Shown here: positions 24,128 to 35,790 of the stretch, in pieces
How positions within the stretch are numbered: position 1 is the stretch's first letter
Layout: every line of letters starts with the position of its first letter
Assembly (NCBI GenBank): GCA_003996215.1
Contig: QJPP01007236.1
Coordinates: 186,001 to 250,000, forward strand
DNA length: 64,000 bases
Source: Jaltomata sinuosa
Taxonomy: Eukaryota > Streptophyta > Magnoliopsida > Solanales > Solanaceae
Direction: 5' to 3'
Notes under the pieces: model-generated
Seen by the model: the letters and a program-made list of their open reading frames with translations, nothing else
What the model was told of the DNA's origin: nothing
Databases searched by the model: none
Made by a program: the position numbers and the translations under genes

Positions 24128-24380
24128 TATTGGAATCAGTGGTTAATCGACTTGTTAGTTAGTTAGCACGTAAATGATTAATCATACTAATTATAATTAG
24201 CCGATGACTGGCACAAGTTAGTTAGTTGTTAGCATAATAGTTAGTAGAGCAATAGTTAGTACTGCCACGTGGGCAGCTCAGCCATTTTGTATAAAGGGGC
24301 AATTCCCTTACTTCTCAACTTAGTTCAATTGAATGAGAATAGAAAATTCCCCAATTGAATTCTCTCTATGAATTTCCACA
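24128..24380 (+). repeat. 5' LTR of copia element
   Basis: 253 bp, from TATTGGAATCAG to TTTCCACA. It contains a TATAAAG-like box near 24290 (TTTTGTATAAAGGGG). It is shorter than the 3' LTR because the GTTAGTTAGTTAG stretch and a TAAATCAGTTAGTTG segment are reduced. Confidence 0.9.
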
Positions 24381-24393
24381 TGGTATCAGAGCT
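24381..24393 (+). promoter_or_regulatory. Primer binding site (initiator tRNA-Met)
   Basis: TGGTATCAGAGCT lies directly after the 5' LTR and is complementary to the 3' end of plant initiator tRNA-Met, the usual primer of copia elements. Confidence 0.9.
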
Positions 24394-24480
24394 GTGAATT
24401 TGCAAACTCACAGATTCAATTTCACGATCGATTCTGGAGGATTTTTCTGAGCTTCTTTCATTGACAGAGCTAGAGGAATC

Positions 24481-25542
24481 ATGGCGGAAACTACTACAGA
24501 GGACAATGTTGATGGAGCTTCAACAGAGACGCTAGAGATAATCGAAACAAAGCATAATCATCCTTTGTATCTTCATCCGTCAGACACACCTGGTAGTATA
24601 TTGACCTCAGTTCAGCTTACATGAACTGAAAACTACTCACTATGGAGTAGATCTATGATGATTACTCTACCTGCAAATAGTAAGCTAGGTTTTGTACTTG
24701 GAACATGTCGAAAAGACGACTACAGACCTGAATTGGAGGAACAATGGGAAAAATGCAATGCATTTGTGCTTGCATGGATTATGAACACCGTCTCTAAGGA
24801 GTTATTGAGCGGTATTGTGTATGCTTTTGATGCCGCAGTTGTCTGTACAGATTTGAAGGAACGATTCAACAAAGTGGATGGATCTAGGAGTTATCAGCTT
24901 CATCGAGAGATCTGCACTCTTACTCAAGGCAGCATGACAATCTCTGCATATTTCACCAAGTTACATTTACTGTGGGATGAATTTGATGCTCTAGTTCATC
25001 CACCCTCCTGTAGATGTGATAAATCTAGGTTGTATGTTGATCACTTGCAATTTCTACGTCTATTTGCTTTCTTAATGGGTTTGAGTGAGACCTATAGTTA
25101 TGCGCGAAGTCAGATTTTAATGATGAGTTCTTTACCTAGTGTTAATAGAGCTTATGCCTTGGTAATTTCTGATGAAAGTCAGAGGATGACAGTTGAGCCT
25201 AGAATGAGCAGAGATGTTCCTGAATCTATGGCACTATATGCTGGAAGAGGAGGTTATAGAGTTGCAGGAGAATCATCTAGTTCTGTAGCCTCATATAATG
25301 AGAATGGCAGGAGTGGTTACAACTATGGAGGCAATACTCTTGAGCCTATGGGATTCTATGCTGGAAAAGGTAGCTATCAGACTGGTGGAAGCAGTGGTTA
25401 TAACCCTAAGCAGAAGAAGAATTGGCACCTGTTTTGTGATCATTGTAAGCTGTATGGACCACAAAGGACATATGTTTCAGAATCATTGGTTATCCAACTG
25501 ACTTTAAGTTCAAAAAGAAACCAGGACAAGGTCAAGGAATGA
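24481..25542 (+). pseudogene. Copia gag, one stop and a frameshift
   Basis: The ATG at 24481 starts MAETTTEDNVDG; a TGA at 24622-24624 interrupts the frame just before ENYSLWSRSM, then the copia gag domain (LAWIMNTVSKELLSG, FTKLHLLWDEFDAL) continues to 25542. The zinc knuckle begins CDHCKLYG near 25433, but a frameshift around 25455-25470 throws its second half (GYP, FKFKKKPGQG) into the frame of the next block. Gag forms the particle. The element could not make a functional one. Confidence 0.85.
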
Positions 25543-27788
25543 TAAATGCAAGAAAAGGAATAGCTAATCATGCATATACTGATGGAGATCCAAGAGATGA
25601 TGCTTTTGGACCAGTGCATCTGGGACATGCATCTGCAAAAACAGGGCAAGGGTCATTCCCTCATCATCATGGATCAGCACACTCAGGGCAAGGCTCCTCT
25701 AGTAGCCACAATGTGCATTTTGGACAAGATCTATATGCTTCACAAGCACTGGCAACACAACCTACATTCACCCCCAATCAATATCAGAAGATCTTACAAA
25801 TAATCGACAAGGAGGATACAGTTGGAGACATGGCCAACATAGAAGGTGTTCCTATTACTGTTTTATCAGTAAATGATTGGGAAAGGGTGATTACAACAGA
25901 ATCACTGAGAATGAACACAAAGTTTTTTGATAATGATCATGAAGATTGGATTGTTGACTCAGGGGCAACATGTCATATGACATCTAAACTCAGTAAACTG
26001 AATGAAGTGTCTAGTTCTAATAGGAATGTAGGAAGAAAAGTTTATTTGCCTAATAGACAAACAACTACAGTAACACACTCTGGAAACTGCAGATTGCCAA
26101 CTGGTGACTTGATGGAGAATGTCTTAGTAGTCCCTGATTTTAAGTTTGATTTGCTATCTGTGTCACAACTAACTAGACAATTGCAATGTTCTGTGAATTT
26201 TTTCCCTGAGTTTTATATTTTCCAGTATCTCTTCAATGGAAGGGTGAAGGGGATTGGTAAGGAGAAGCAAGGACTTTACTACTTCCCTAGTCACTTTTCT
26301 GAGAAGGTCATTCATAGTAATAAATCATTAGTGAATGTTGTTTATACAAAGGAACCTTTAATGGTACATGATGCTAAATCTGATGGACTTCTATGGCACA
26401 ACAAACTTGGACACCCCTCAATGAAGGTCATGAAGCAATTATCTCTATTCAAAAGGATCACAGATGAAGCACTTTGTAATAAATGTCCAGTATGTCCACT
26501 TGCTAGACAATCTAGGTTGCCATTTCTAATACGTTTCACTAGAGCTGACAATATCTTTGATTTGATCCATTTAGATGTATGGGGACCATATAGAGTAGCT
26601 ACTCATAGTGGTTTCAGATTTTTTCTAACGATTGTTGATGATCACTCATTGACTTGGTTGTTTCTAATGAAATTCAAGAGTGAAGTGTTTGTCATTTTGA
26701 AATGTTTCCTTGTTTTAGTACAGAATCAGTTCAATAAGATTGTCAAGAAGATAAGATCAGACAATGGCACAGAATTTTTTAATAAAGATTGCAGGTCACT
26801 CTTGGAATCTAAGGGAATTATTCATAAGAGCAGTTGTCCACATACTCCACAACAGAATGGAGTAGTGGAAAGGAAGCATAGGCACATCCTTGAAGTTGCA
26901 AGGGCTCTAAAATTTCAGAGCTCTATCCCAATTAGATTTTGGGGAGAATGTGTACTAACAGCTATTTACTTAATTAATAGAATGCCTACTGGAGTTTTAC
27001 AAGGAAAGTCACCTTACATCATTTTTCATGGTCATCAGCCTGACCTATCTCACTTGAAGACTTTTGGATGTTTGTGTTATGGAACTAGACTTGTTAGAAG
27101 TGACAAGTTCTCACCAAGAGCTGATGCATGTGTGATGTTGGGATATTCTACTACTCAGAAGGGTTACTTATTGTTCAGTCTGACACACAAGAAGTTGATG
27201 GTTGCTAGAGATGTTGTTTTTAAAGAAGATGTATATCCTTTTGCTAGACAAAGGGTGCAACAGGTACCACTATTCCCATCCACTCCTCTTACAGACACTA
27301 GTGATCAATTGACTCATGAGCATGAGGATGAGACTCATGATGCACCAGTGGATGAGTTAGTTTTTGATGTTAATGATGCTTTGACTAAAGAACACCACTT
27401 TGATATTGAACCACATGCTGGTGTAGAACCACAAACTGATGATGGACCTCTTCCAATGAACTTGCCTAAAACAGCAGCTAGACAGTCCACTAGATCATCT
27501 AGACCTCATGTGTGGCTGAAGGACTATGTGACTCATATGACTGATCATCCCTACTCTATGGCAAACTATGTGTCATATCAACATCTTTCCTCTAAGTACA
27601 GAGCTTACTTGAGTGAGTTCTCTGATGAGATTGAACCTAAGTGTTATGAAGAGGCTATCAAAGACCCTAGGTGGGTGGCAGCTATGCAACAGGAGATTAA
27701 GGCTTTGGAGGAAAATGGCACCTGGAAGATTGTAGAGCTGCCAGAAAAGAAGTCTGCAATAAGATGTAAGTGGGTTTTTAAAAATTAA
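25539..27788 (+). pseudogene. Copia protease-integrase-RT start, 749 codons open
   Basis: The block holds the aspartic protease motif WIVDSGATCHMT (near 25946), the integrase zinc-binding H...C...C region (WHNKLGHPS, CNKCPVCPLARQ), and the integrase core with D at LDVWGP, D at RSDNGTEF and E at NGVVERKHRH. It then runs into the RT start (WVAAMQQEIKALEENGTW). The frame is lost near 27780 by a one-base A gain at TTTTTAAAAATTAAG. The long intact frame suggests modest age. Confidence 0.9.
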
Positions 27789-29198
27789 GTATAACGCAGA
27801 TGGACACATTGATAGGTTCAAAACAAGGCTTGTAGCCAAAGGGTACAACCAGACAGAAGAAGTTGATTACCAAGAGACTTTCTCACCAGTTGTGAAGATG
27901 GTGACTGTGAGGTCTATTATTGCATTAGCAGCAGTTAAGAGATGAAGGATATTTCAAATGGATGTTTTCAATGCATTTTTGCAAGGTGATCTTTTTGAAG
28001 AAGTTTACATGGAGTTTCCAAAAGGATTCAGTAGTACAGGACAACATGATGTTTGTAAGCTTGTCAAGTCCTTGTATGGACTCAAACAAGCTTCCAGACA
28101 ATGGAATGCTAAGCTGACAGATGCTCTTAGCAGTTCAGGATATGTTCAAAGTCACTTGGACTATTCTTTGTTCACCAAGAAGCGAGGAAAAGGTTTGGTC
28201 ATTGTGTTGGTATATGTTGATGATTTGCTGATTACAGGAAGTGATATTATGTTGATACAAGAAACCAAGCAGGTGCTGCATAACCACTTCAAGATCAAAG
28301 ACTTGGGAGAATTGAGGTATTTTTTGGGCATAGAATTTTGCAGATCAGATGATGGGATAGTCATGAATCAGAGAAAATATGCTCTAAAGTTGATTTCTGA
28401 AGCAGGTCTAGCAGGAGCTAAGCCATCCTCCACCCCATTAGAATGCAATGTTAAGCTTACTTCAGTAGAATATGGAACTGGTTCTCATGATGAATTGTTC
28501 AAGGATGTTGGGCGATATCAAAGAATGATTGGCAAGTAATTATATTTGACTAATACAAGGCCTGACATAGCCTTCGCTATCCAATGTTTAAGCCAATATA
28601 TGCAGCAACCCAAGCTTTCTCACTGGAATGCTGCCTTGAAAGTAATCAAATACATCAAAGGGAATCCAGGGTTGGGATTATTGATGAGCTCCCACAAAGG
28701 AGAAGCCTTAACTGGTTACTGTGATGCAGATTGGGCAGCATGTCCAAGTACCAGGAGATCAGTCACTGGATATTTGTTGAAGTATGGTGATTCTTTGATT
28801 TCCAAGAAATCAAAGAAACATCACACAGTATCTAGGAGCTCTGCAGAGGCAGAGTACATGAGTTTAGCCATGCTGACAGCAGAGATCGTTTAGGTCACCA
28901 GCTTGTTCAAAGAGTTAGGAGTAGAATTAACCATGCCTACTGCTATACATTGTGATAGCAAGGCTGCCATCCAAATTGCGGCAAATCTAGTGTTCCATGA
29001 AAGAACCAAGCATATTGAAATTGACTGTCATTTTATCCGGAAAAGGGTCCAACAAGGTTTGATCAAGACTCATTATATCAACACCAAGGATCAACTAGCT
29101 GATTTGTTGACCAAGAAACTTGGGAGATCACAACATGACTTCTTGTTAGCCAAGCTTGGAGTACTGAATGTCTTCACTACGTCCAGCTTGAGGAGGAG
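27789..29198 (+). pseudogene. Copia RT and RNase H, several stops
   Basis: After the frameshift the RT reads MDVFNAFLQGD, LYGLKQASRQW and the catalytic YVDDLLITG, then the RNase H GYCDADWAAC, SRSSAEAEYMSL and HCDSKAAIQIA. Stops are TGA 27943-27945 (a Trp position), TAA 28537-28539 and TAG 28891-28893 (a Trp position). The frame ends at the polypurine tract. It is closely similar in wording to the truncated element at 7288-9415, so both probably belong to one lineage. Confidence 0.9.
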
Positions 29199-29479
29199 TA
29201 TTGGAATCAGTAGTTAATCGACTTGTTAGTTAGTTAGTTAGCTCGTAAATCAGTTAGTTGTAAATGGTTGATCACACTAATTATAATTAGTCGATGACTT
29301 GGCACAAGTTAGTTAGTTGTTAGGTTGTTAGCATAATAGTTAGTGGAGCAATAGTTAGTACTGCCACGTGGGCAGCTCAGCCATTTTGTATAAAGAGGCA
29401 ATTCCCTTACTTCTCAACTTAGTTCAATTGAATGAGAATAGAAAATTCCCCAATTGAATTCTCTCTATGAATTTCCACA
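29199..29479 (+). repeat. 3' LTR of copia element
   Basis: 281 bp with the same ends as the 5' LTR. Differences from it are a few substitutions plus extra GTTA repeats. Confidence 0.9.
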
Positions 29480-29562
29480 GTAACCACTGAACAATAGTCC
29501 CTAGATTTAATTGTTCTATGGCAGTCACTAAACTAAGGTAACTCGGACAAAAAAAAAGTTAC

Positions 29563-30040
29563 CTAAATCATTTGAAGTGCACGTTTTCGAGCAAGGCAAG
29601 CCTTTCTGTATGAAATAACATGTTCAAACTTATGTCTCACAAGATCGATAACAGTTCTCACTGTAGTATCCGATTTTTCTTTCAAACGACTCACAAGGAA
29701 AGATGCAATCAGATGAATATCCAGGTTGCGATGATCAGAAGTAGTTTCGTTTTGGCAATCGTGCCAATCATAATACTTACCGATCTCCCAATGATTATCG
29801 GAGACCCATCTACCACGAATTTGCCACCTACAACCTGACTCCTCATGCCTGCATTTAACTGACCAATATCTCTTTGCTGACTCCACAACTATAAACTCTT
29901 TCTTCTTATGCAAACTCCATATCTTCACAGCCCTTTTTAGATGATCTTTACTTGAAACCAATTGCCCTTTCTATAGCTCCACTGAGCTTTGATCAATTTC
30001 CATTTCACGAGCATCTATGGTATCCTTATTGCACTTCTAA
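29563..30040 (-). pseudogene. Mutator-like (MuDR) transposase N-terminal fragment
   Basis: The minus-strand frame reads FIVVESAKRYWSVKCRHEE, GCRWQIRGRW, HWEIGKYYDWHDCQ and then a domain ending YRKACLARKRA. This is the plant MuDR DNA-binding region (a WRKY/GCM1-like C...C...H...C zinc domain) followed by the start of the transposase. A TAG near 29970 separates an upstream part (EMEIDQSSVEL), and the frame stops at 29563 before any catalytic DDE domain. The MULE family also gave rise to FAR1-like host genes, but this piece is too short and broken to be one. Confidence 0.75.
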
Positions 30041-30395
30041 TGGGTATACTCCAACAATAAAATCACAAATTAGGCACTTATTTCACTTAAATATGCCTAA
30101 AGTTTTCAAATGAACACATGTATGTATGAATTTATCAATTTCAAAATAATCGTAGCATCTGGAAATGTGTCTTGAAATCTGAAATTATCTAACTACAACA
30201 GGTCACGTTATATACTAATTTAACGCCTCGAAGATTCAATAATAGTACTACTCATCTAAGAAGTACACAAATTAAAACCTAATGGTATGACAAAATCCAA
30301 ATTCACTAACACAATTACCCTCAACCATCATAATCTACATAAAGTAATTTACTCTATGATGAGGTCCACTACAAACAGTTTCATGTAACCCTATA
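30041..30395. other. Gene-free stretch
   Basis: AT-rich sequence without recognisable features. Confidence 0.3.
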
Positions 30396-30516
30396 CTATG
30401 TTGCTCGGACTCTTCAAATATGTCAACAGGTACAAGTTGGGTTCTCTAAAGGCAAAGCATTCTTGGAGCATCCGGCACGGGTGTGAAAACATATTTGGGG
30501 AGTCCGAGCAACACAG
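30396..30516. mobile_element. 121-bp MITE with CTATGTTGCTCGGACTC ends
   Basis: It starts CTATGTTGCTCGGACTCTTC and ends in the inverted AGTCCGAGCAACACAG. It has the same length and ends as the MITE at 40198-40318. A clean target duplication is not visible at this copy. Confidence 0.7.
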
Positions 30517-31154
30517 AGTCTCTATAAACAACAAGGCATCAACTAAGATGAGCACAAGTTTTTAAAAAATTACCCAAATCCAACTTCGAAGCTTAATTAA
30601 TCAAAAATCTGAAATAATTAGGATCTTTTCAACATGTACAACAGTACAAGTCAAAGTACAAGTTATATTAATAGTAGAACAATATCTCACCACTATAAGC
30701 TAATTTAGAACCTCCAATTGAGTTGAAAAGATCTCAAACCTCTGATATTTCACAACAATAGCAGAACTCAAACACTCAATCATGCCAAAAAAGGGAAGCA
30801 GAGTCCGGTTTTAGCATGCACTATCTACCAGCGTTGTCAAAACAGCGGCTTTCTTAAGCCCTGAAGTGAGGCGTGAAACATGTTGAGTGTATCGCCTTGC
30901 TTAGTGGGTGCTTCAATATCGTCACCAAGGCTCTAAAGTATACTTTTCTTTACCAATGAACGTAATACTAAAGAGGCAGCACTTATCGTATTTTTTTTTT
31001 CCAGTTTCTTTGTCCATAAATTTGTTATTCATACTTATAATTATTAGTATTGAACGACTAAAAAAATTATTTGGCTAACCCAGTGAAGTTTCAACCAATG
31101 TTTCTCTTACTAAATTACATTATTATATTTAAAAAATAAAATAAAAATACACTA
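30517..31154. other. Gene-free stretch
   Basis: 30830-30960 has the 'AAGCCCTGAAGTGAGGCG' wording of a dispersed plant repeat that could not be named. No coding sequence. Confidence 0.3.
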
Positions 31155-31650
31155 CTTTCTCCGTTTTAATTTGTTTGTCCTATTTTTCTTTTTAGTTCAT
31201 TTAAAAAAAATATCTATTTTCCTTTTTAATAATTCTTTAATTTTAATTTTTGACATGGCATATTTAAGATCACAAGATTAAAGGATATTTTGATATATTA
31301 TGCACATCTTTAATTTGGAATCACGAGATTCAAAAGTCTTACTCCCTCCGTTTCAATTTGTTTGACATAGTTTCCTTTTTAGTCTGTTTAAAAAAGAATG
31401 ACCATTTCCCTTTGTAGCAACTCTTTAATTGCAACTTTTCACGTGACATTTTTAACACAACAAGATTAAAAGATATTTTGGTATATCTGACATATCTTAA
31501 ATTAAGATCACAAGATTCAAAAGTCTTCTTTATTTTTTTAAACTCCGTGTCAAGTCAAAACAGGTTAATCAATTTAAAACAGAGGAAATATTTACATTTT
31601 TAAACTTTATGCCAAGTCAAAATAAGACAAATAAATTGAACATAGGAAAT
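31155..31650. mobile_element. Stowaway-like MITE interrupted by a second one
   Basis: The outer element starts CTTTCTCCGTTTTAATTTG after a TA and resumes after 31588, ending with AAACTTTATGCCAAGTCAAAA...GAAAT. It is split at 31341 by the inner element at 31342-31587. Both belong to the CTCCCTCCGTTTCAATTTG family. Confidence 0.6.
31342..31587. mobile_element. Inner Stowaway-like MITE
   Basis: It starts CTCCCTCCGTTTCAATTTG and ends in a decayed inverted copy (CAATTTAAAACAGAGGAAA), with TA at each border. The TA target and the terminal sequence are those of Tc1/Mariner-derived Stowaway elements. Confidence 0.7.
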
Positions 31651-32100
31651 ATTAAAATTCCATTATTTTGGTTAAATAATAAATTGAGTCAAAACAGGTC
31701 AATCAATTTGAAACATAAGAAGTATTTACTTTTTTAAACTATGTGTCAAGTCAAAATAAGACAAACAAATTGAAATGGAGGAAATATTAAAATTCCATTA
31801 TTTTGGTTAAATAATAAATTGAGTCAAAACAAATCAATTAATTTGAAAGACAGAGAGTATTTAACTTTTTTAAACTCTTTGTCAAGTCAAAATAAGACAA
31901 ACAAATTGAAACAGAGAAAATATTTTAAATTCCATTATTTTGGTTAAATAATAAATTGAGTCAAAAACAGGTCAATCAATTTGAAATAGAGAGAGTATTT
32001 ACTTTTTTTAAACTATGTGTCAAGTCAAAATAAGACAAACAAATTGAAATTGAGGAAATATTAAAATTCCATTATTTTGGTTAAATAATAAATAATATAT
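31560..32100. repeat. ~137-bp tandem repeat containing MITE ends, about four units
   Basis: ATTCCATTATTTTGGTTAAA recurs near 31657, 31792, 31930 and 32067, at spacings of 135-138 bp. Each unit combines the terminal part of the Stowaway-like sequence (TCAAGTCAAAATAAGACAAA) with unrelated flanking DNA, so the array grew after the MITE inserted. It ends about 250 bp before the pseudokinase start codon. Confidence 0.75.
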
Positions 32101-32199
32101 TGGTTACCACAATATGTCCTTATTCCATACTTTCCCATTTAATAGCAAAAATAAATAAAATAAGAAATACAAAAAGAAAAAAAAAGAAAAAAACAAGAA

Positions 32200-32348
32200 A
32201 ACTGAAAATTGGTTAGGCGCGCCATTCTAACGGTTTCTTGGGCCCCACATTAAATACTCTGTAAACTCCCTCTTCTTCTTCATCTCTTCCACCTGAAAAA
32301 CCCCAATTCTCATCAACAAATAACTCGCCGGAAAACCCACCGGAAAAA
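32200..32348 (+). promoter_or_regulatory. Presumed 5' UTR/core promoter of the pseudokinase gene
   Basis: The sequence turns CT-rich (CTCCCTCTTCTTCTTCATC) just before the ATG, as in many plant 5' UTRs. A possible TATA-like TTAAATACTC lies at about 32250. The call is by position and composition only. Confidence 0.35.
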
Positions 32349-34988
32349 ATGGTTACATACTACGTAGCTTACCGTCCTACAATCGGAACAGTCATCACCA
32401 ATCCACACACCGGAACTAAATACGTTCTCCAAAAAGTAATCGGCATTTCCTTTTACGATTTCGTCTACAAAGCTTGCTACTACACTGTCGATTCCTCCGT
32501 CAATGGCAGTCTCCTCCCTTCCGGTTACGTCACCATCAAATTCCTCCGACCCGGACCCGAAATCGTCCGTACCCGAGCACAAGAACGTCTCGAGAATCCG
32601 AACCCGAACCTCATTTACGTCGAATCTTGGTTCATTCGCAATTTCGGAGACGGATTCACTGTTGCATTGCCTTATATGTCTGAAGGATCACTCCGGTACA
32701 TTCTATCGACCCGATTTCATTACGGGTTACCGGAGGATTGTGTTGCTATTGCTCTTAAAGAAGGGCTTAAGGGTTTGTACGATATTCATAATTCGGGTCG
32801 GGTTCATAAGTATTTTAGTGCGGGGGATATATTCGTCAATTACAAAAAGAGACCAGTTTCGAGTATTGAAATCAAGTTGGCTTACGCGGGAACAGTTTAT
32901 GAATCGGATCTCGAAGCTGGTATCGATGTTAATCAAGAAATAAATACTGATGATCCTGGATTATGTCGTGGTGAATCTTCGGTACGTTTCAATAATTAAT
33001 TAGTAGTACAATTTTGTTAGTTAAGTTGTGTTATTAGTTGATAATTTTACTGTTTGAATGCAAGCTAATTTAATTACAGTACAATTTGGTTTATTAGAGT
33101 AGTTTCTGTTTTTCACAATTTGTTAGTTAAATTATTAAGGTGTTTAAATTATATTTTTAGTTGATAAATTTACTGTTTGAATGCAAGCTAATTACTGTAC
33201 AATTTAGTTTATTGGAGTAGTTTCTATTTTTTCACAATTTGTTAGTTAAATTAAGGTGTTATTAGTTGATAAATTTACTGTTTGAATGTAAGCTAATTAC
33301 TGTACGATTTGGGTTTGTTAGGGTAGTTTCTGTTTTTCACAATTTGTTAGTAGGCAAAATGATTATGAAATGTTTGGTTAAAATTAAAGAAACAAGATGA
33401 ATATTTGAAGTTGAAAAAAAAAGAAAGTATTTGGAGGTTAAATTAAGGTGTTTAAATTGAGTTATTAGTTGATAATTTTACTGTTTGTATGCAAGCTAAT
33501 TTAATTACTGCACAATTTGGTTTGTTAGAGAGTAGTTTCTGTCTTTTTTCACAATTTGTTGGTCAAAATGATTATGAAATGTTTGGTTAAAATTAAAGAA
33601 AGAAGATGAATATTTGAAGTTGAAGAAAAAATTAAGTATTTGGAGGTTAAATTAAGGTGTTTAAATCGTGTTATTAGTTGATAATTTTACTGTTTGTATG
33701 CAAGCTAATTTAATTACTGCATAATTTGGTTTGTTAGAGTAGTATCTGTTTTTTACTATTTTGTTAGTCAAAATGATGATAAAATGTTGGGATGTTTGGA
33801 TAGAATTAACGAAACAAGATGAATATTTGAAGTTGAAAAAAAGTATTTGGAGTTAAAAGTAAAAATCTAGTGTTTTAGGAAATGTTAAAAATTAGTATTT
33901 TAGGAAATGTTAAAAATTAGTATGATGAATATTTCAATTTGTTGAATTTTTGAATATTTGTAAATATTACCCTGATCATGAATATTACTTGTATTAAGTA
34001 CTGAATTTCAGTATTTTGAATTTTTAAAATGAATATTGAACTACTAATTATAGTTTGAAGGTTTTTGGTGGATTTTACTCTCATATATCTTCAAATTTCA
34101 TAAATAAATAAAAAAATGAGGTTTTTCAGCTTTCTTTCTACTGTCTTAATTAGCCTTTCTTTAATGGATGATCTTTTTTTTTTTAACTTTTTATTAGTTG
34201 ATATATAGATGATTGATCATGTTCCTATATTCCTTCACATTTGTTAACAGTAGTACTATACTTTTGGACCAAATTTGATTGAATTTGGAAAAGAAAAACA
34301 GAGTATTTGGAAGTTATTGTGTGATTTGGATATGATGGAATTCAATTGATAAAAAAAATAGTTAAGTTTTGATGTATAAGATTGTATAATCTGCAAATAA
34401 TAGTAATGTTATCAGCTTAACGTTGTTTAAATTTTCCAACAGGTACCACCACTAATGATAATGTCAGAATGGGCTGCTGCACCTGAGGTATACTATACAA
34501 GATATAATGATTATGATTCGGATGATGATAATCGAAATCCAGCTTATGTTCGAGATCTAGATGAGAGTTACTACACTGCTAAAGCCGATATCTGGCTAGT
34601 CGGATTAGCAGCATTGGAATTAGCCTATGGAAATATACGAGTAAGCCATCGTTCTGAATTTGAGGCTATGATCAAGAAGATAAGGAGGTTGAAGAAATTG
34701 CCAAGTAAGTTGGAGTTTGTGGTGGAGGAGGTATATGAAGAAGATGTAGGTGGGAAAATGAAGAAAGTTGTGGGATATTTTAAGGACAAGATGAAATCAG
34801 TGAAAAAGAAAAGGGTGTTTTCGAAAGATTTCGAGGAGTTGGTGGTGGATTGTCTTTCTAATAAACCAGCAAAGAGGCCAACAGTTGAGGAGCTATTGCA
34901 GAGGCCATTTTTCCAGAATGCTAAGGACTTGAAATGGTTTCAACGTCGCGTGCTGCAGGCCAAGAATCCAATTCCTGTTGCTGATTGA
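32349..34988 (+). CDS. STE20-like protein pseudokinase, two exons
   Basis: Exons are 32349-32981 (211 codons) and 34443-34988; the GT...AG intron joins in phase 0 to give a 392-residue protein. The first exon carries a kinase N-lobe (YVTIKFL with the lysine at about residue 64, SEGSLRYIL) and the second ends with a C-lobe (ADIWLVGLAALELAYG, the usual D-WS-G helix, then CLSNKPAKRPTVEELLQRPFF). The wording resembles plant STE20/OSR1-type kinases. The glycine loop is degenerate, the catalytic HRD is HKY (about 153-155) and no DFG is present, the equivalent stretch being LAYAG. It is therefore expected to bind partners rather than phosphorylate. Substrate and pathway are unknown. Confidence 0.8.
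33030..33790. repeat. Degenerate tandem repeat inside the pseudokinase intron
   Basis: TTGATAATTTTACTGTTTG recurs near 33038, 33160, 33262, 33468 and 33673, each followed by AATGCAAGCTAATT, ACAATTTGGTTT and GTAGTTTCTGTTTTTCAC. The units are about 100-210 bp and the longer ones contain an extra AAGAAACAAGATGAATATTTG segment. Confidence 0.7.
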
Positions 34989-35548
34989 GGAGTTTTGGTA
35001 CTGAAGAGAACAATAAGTGGAAGAAGATCAAGATCTATACAAGTATAAGTGATGTAAATACATTGCCCGTTAATCGTCATACATTCATAGTATATTGGTA
35101 GCTATAGCTAGATTCACTCTGACTGATTGAGAAATATTTTGCAGCATTCAGAATGTAATAGGTTACATGCACCAGAAAACATTTTATTGCTGATGACACA
35201 GGGCATATTACATATATGGAAAAGAAAATACAGGTTCATAGTATTGATAGATTCTGTTTCTGTGTTTCTGAATTCTCTGTTCTGTTGTTGGGGTTTTGTG
35301 TGACAATTATTTGAAGCAGGAATTAATCAGTGAAAAAAGTTTTCAAATGATCATCATATGAATTTGTTTTCTGTTTTAAATGGAAACAGTGTCAAGGCTA
35401 AGTAGTAAATTTCATGAAAAATGGAAACTTTATTGCTGAAAGGGAATTACATTTCTTCTTGTGTTGTTGTTCTCTATTACTGCATGATAAAGCTAAAATG
35501 ATAACATTCTTCTACTCAATATGGGATCTATTCTTTTATCTCCTTTTA
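34989..35548. other. 3' flank of pseudokinase gene
   Basis: No further gene. It probably includes the 3' UTR; no canonical AATAAA stands out close to the stop. Confidence 0.3.
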
Positions 35549-35790
35549 GAGTGTGTTTGGTTGGAAGGAAAATTATTTTCATGGTTTCTTGGGAAATAAC
35601 TAGATTCTTTACCAAATTTTTTTAGTGTTTGGTAAGTAAGCAAATCAATATTATCTCAAGAACATTTATATGTAATCTAGCAAAACACTACGAGATAGAA
35701 TGTGGTGGAGAGTGGGGGTTAAGGGATCGTGAGGGGTGGGATGATCAAGGGGTGGAGGTTGGGACGTTGAGTGGACGGGGAGGAAACAAT
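35549..35790. repeat. MITE-like repeat, GTGTGTTTGG family
   Basis: It starts GTGTGTTTGGTTGGAAGG and has a G-rich middle like the block at 11718-12060. It overlaps the beginning of the open frame that continues into the copia remnant. Confidence 0.4.

Larger units (their letters stand above)
24128..29479 (+). mobile_element. Full-length Ty1/copia retrotransposon with target duplication
   Basis: The element is bounded by LTRs at 24128-24380 and 29199-29479, with the 5-bp duplication GTAAC at 24123-24127 and 29480-29484. A PBS (TGGTATCAGAGC) follows the 5' LTR, and a polypurine tract (TTGAGGAGGAG) precedes the 3' LTR. Internally the order is gag, protease, integrase, RT, RNase H, which is the copia order. 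Several stops and two frameshifts make it inactive. The LTRs start TATTGG in both copies rather than TG. Confidence 0.93.

Noticed and set aside
24655..25542. Separate host gene of 295 codons
   Set aside because: It is the gag domain of the copia element between matching LTRs.
29563..29961. A FAR1-like host transcription factor gene
   Set aside because: Only the N-terminal zinc domain is present, with a stop upstream and no downstream transposase core.
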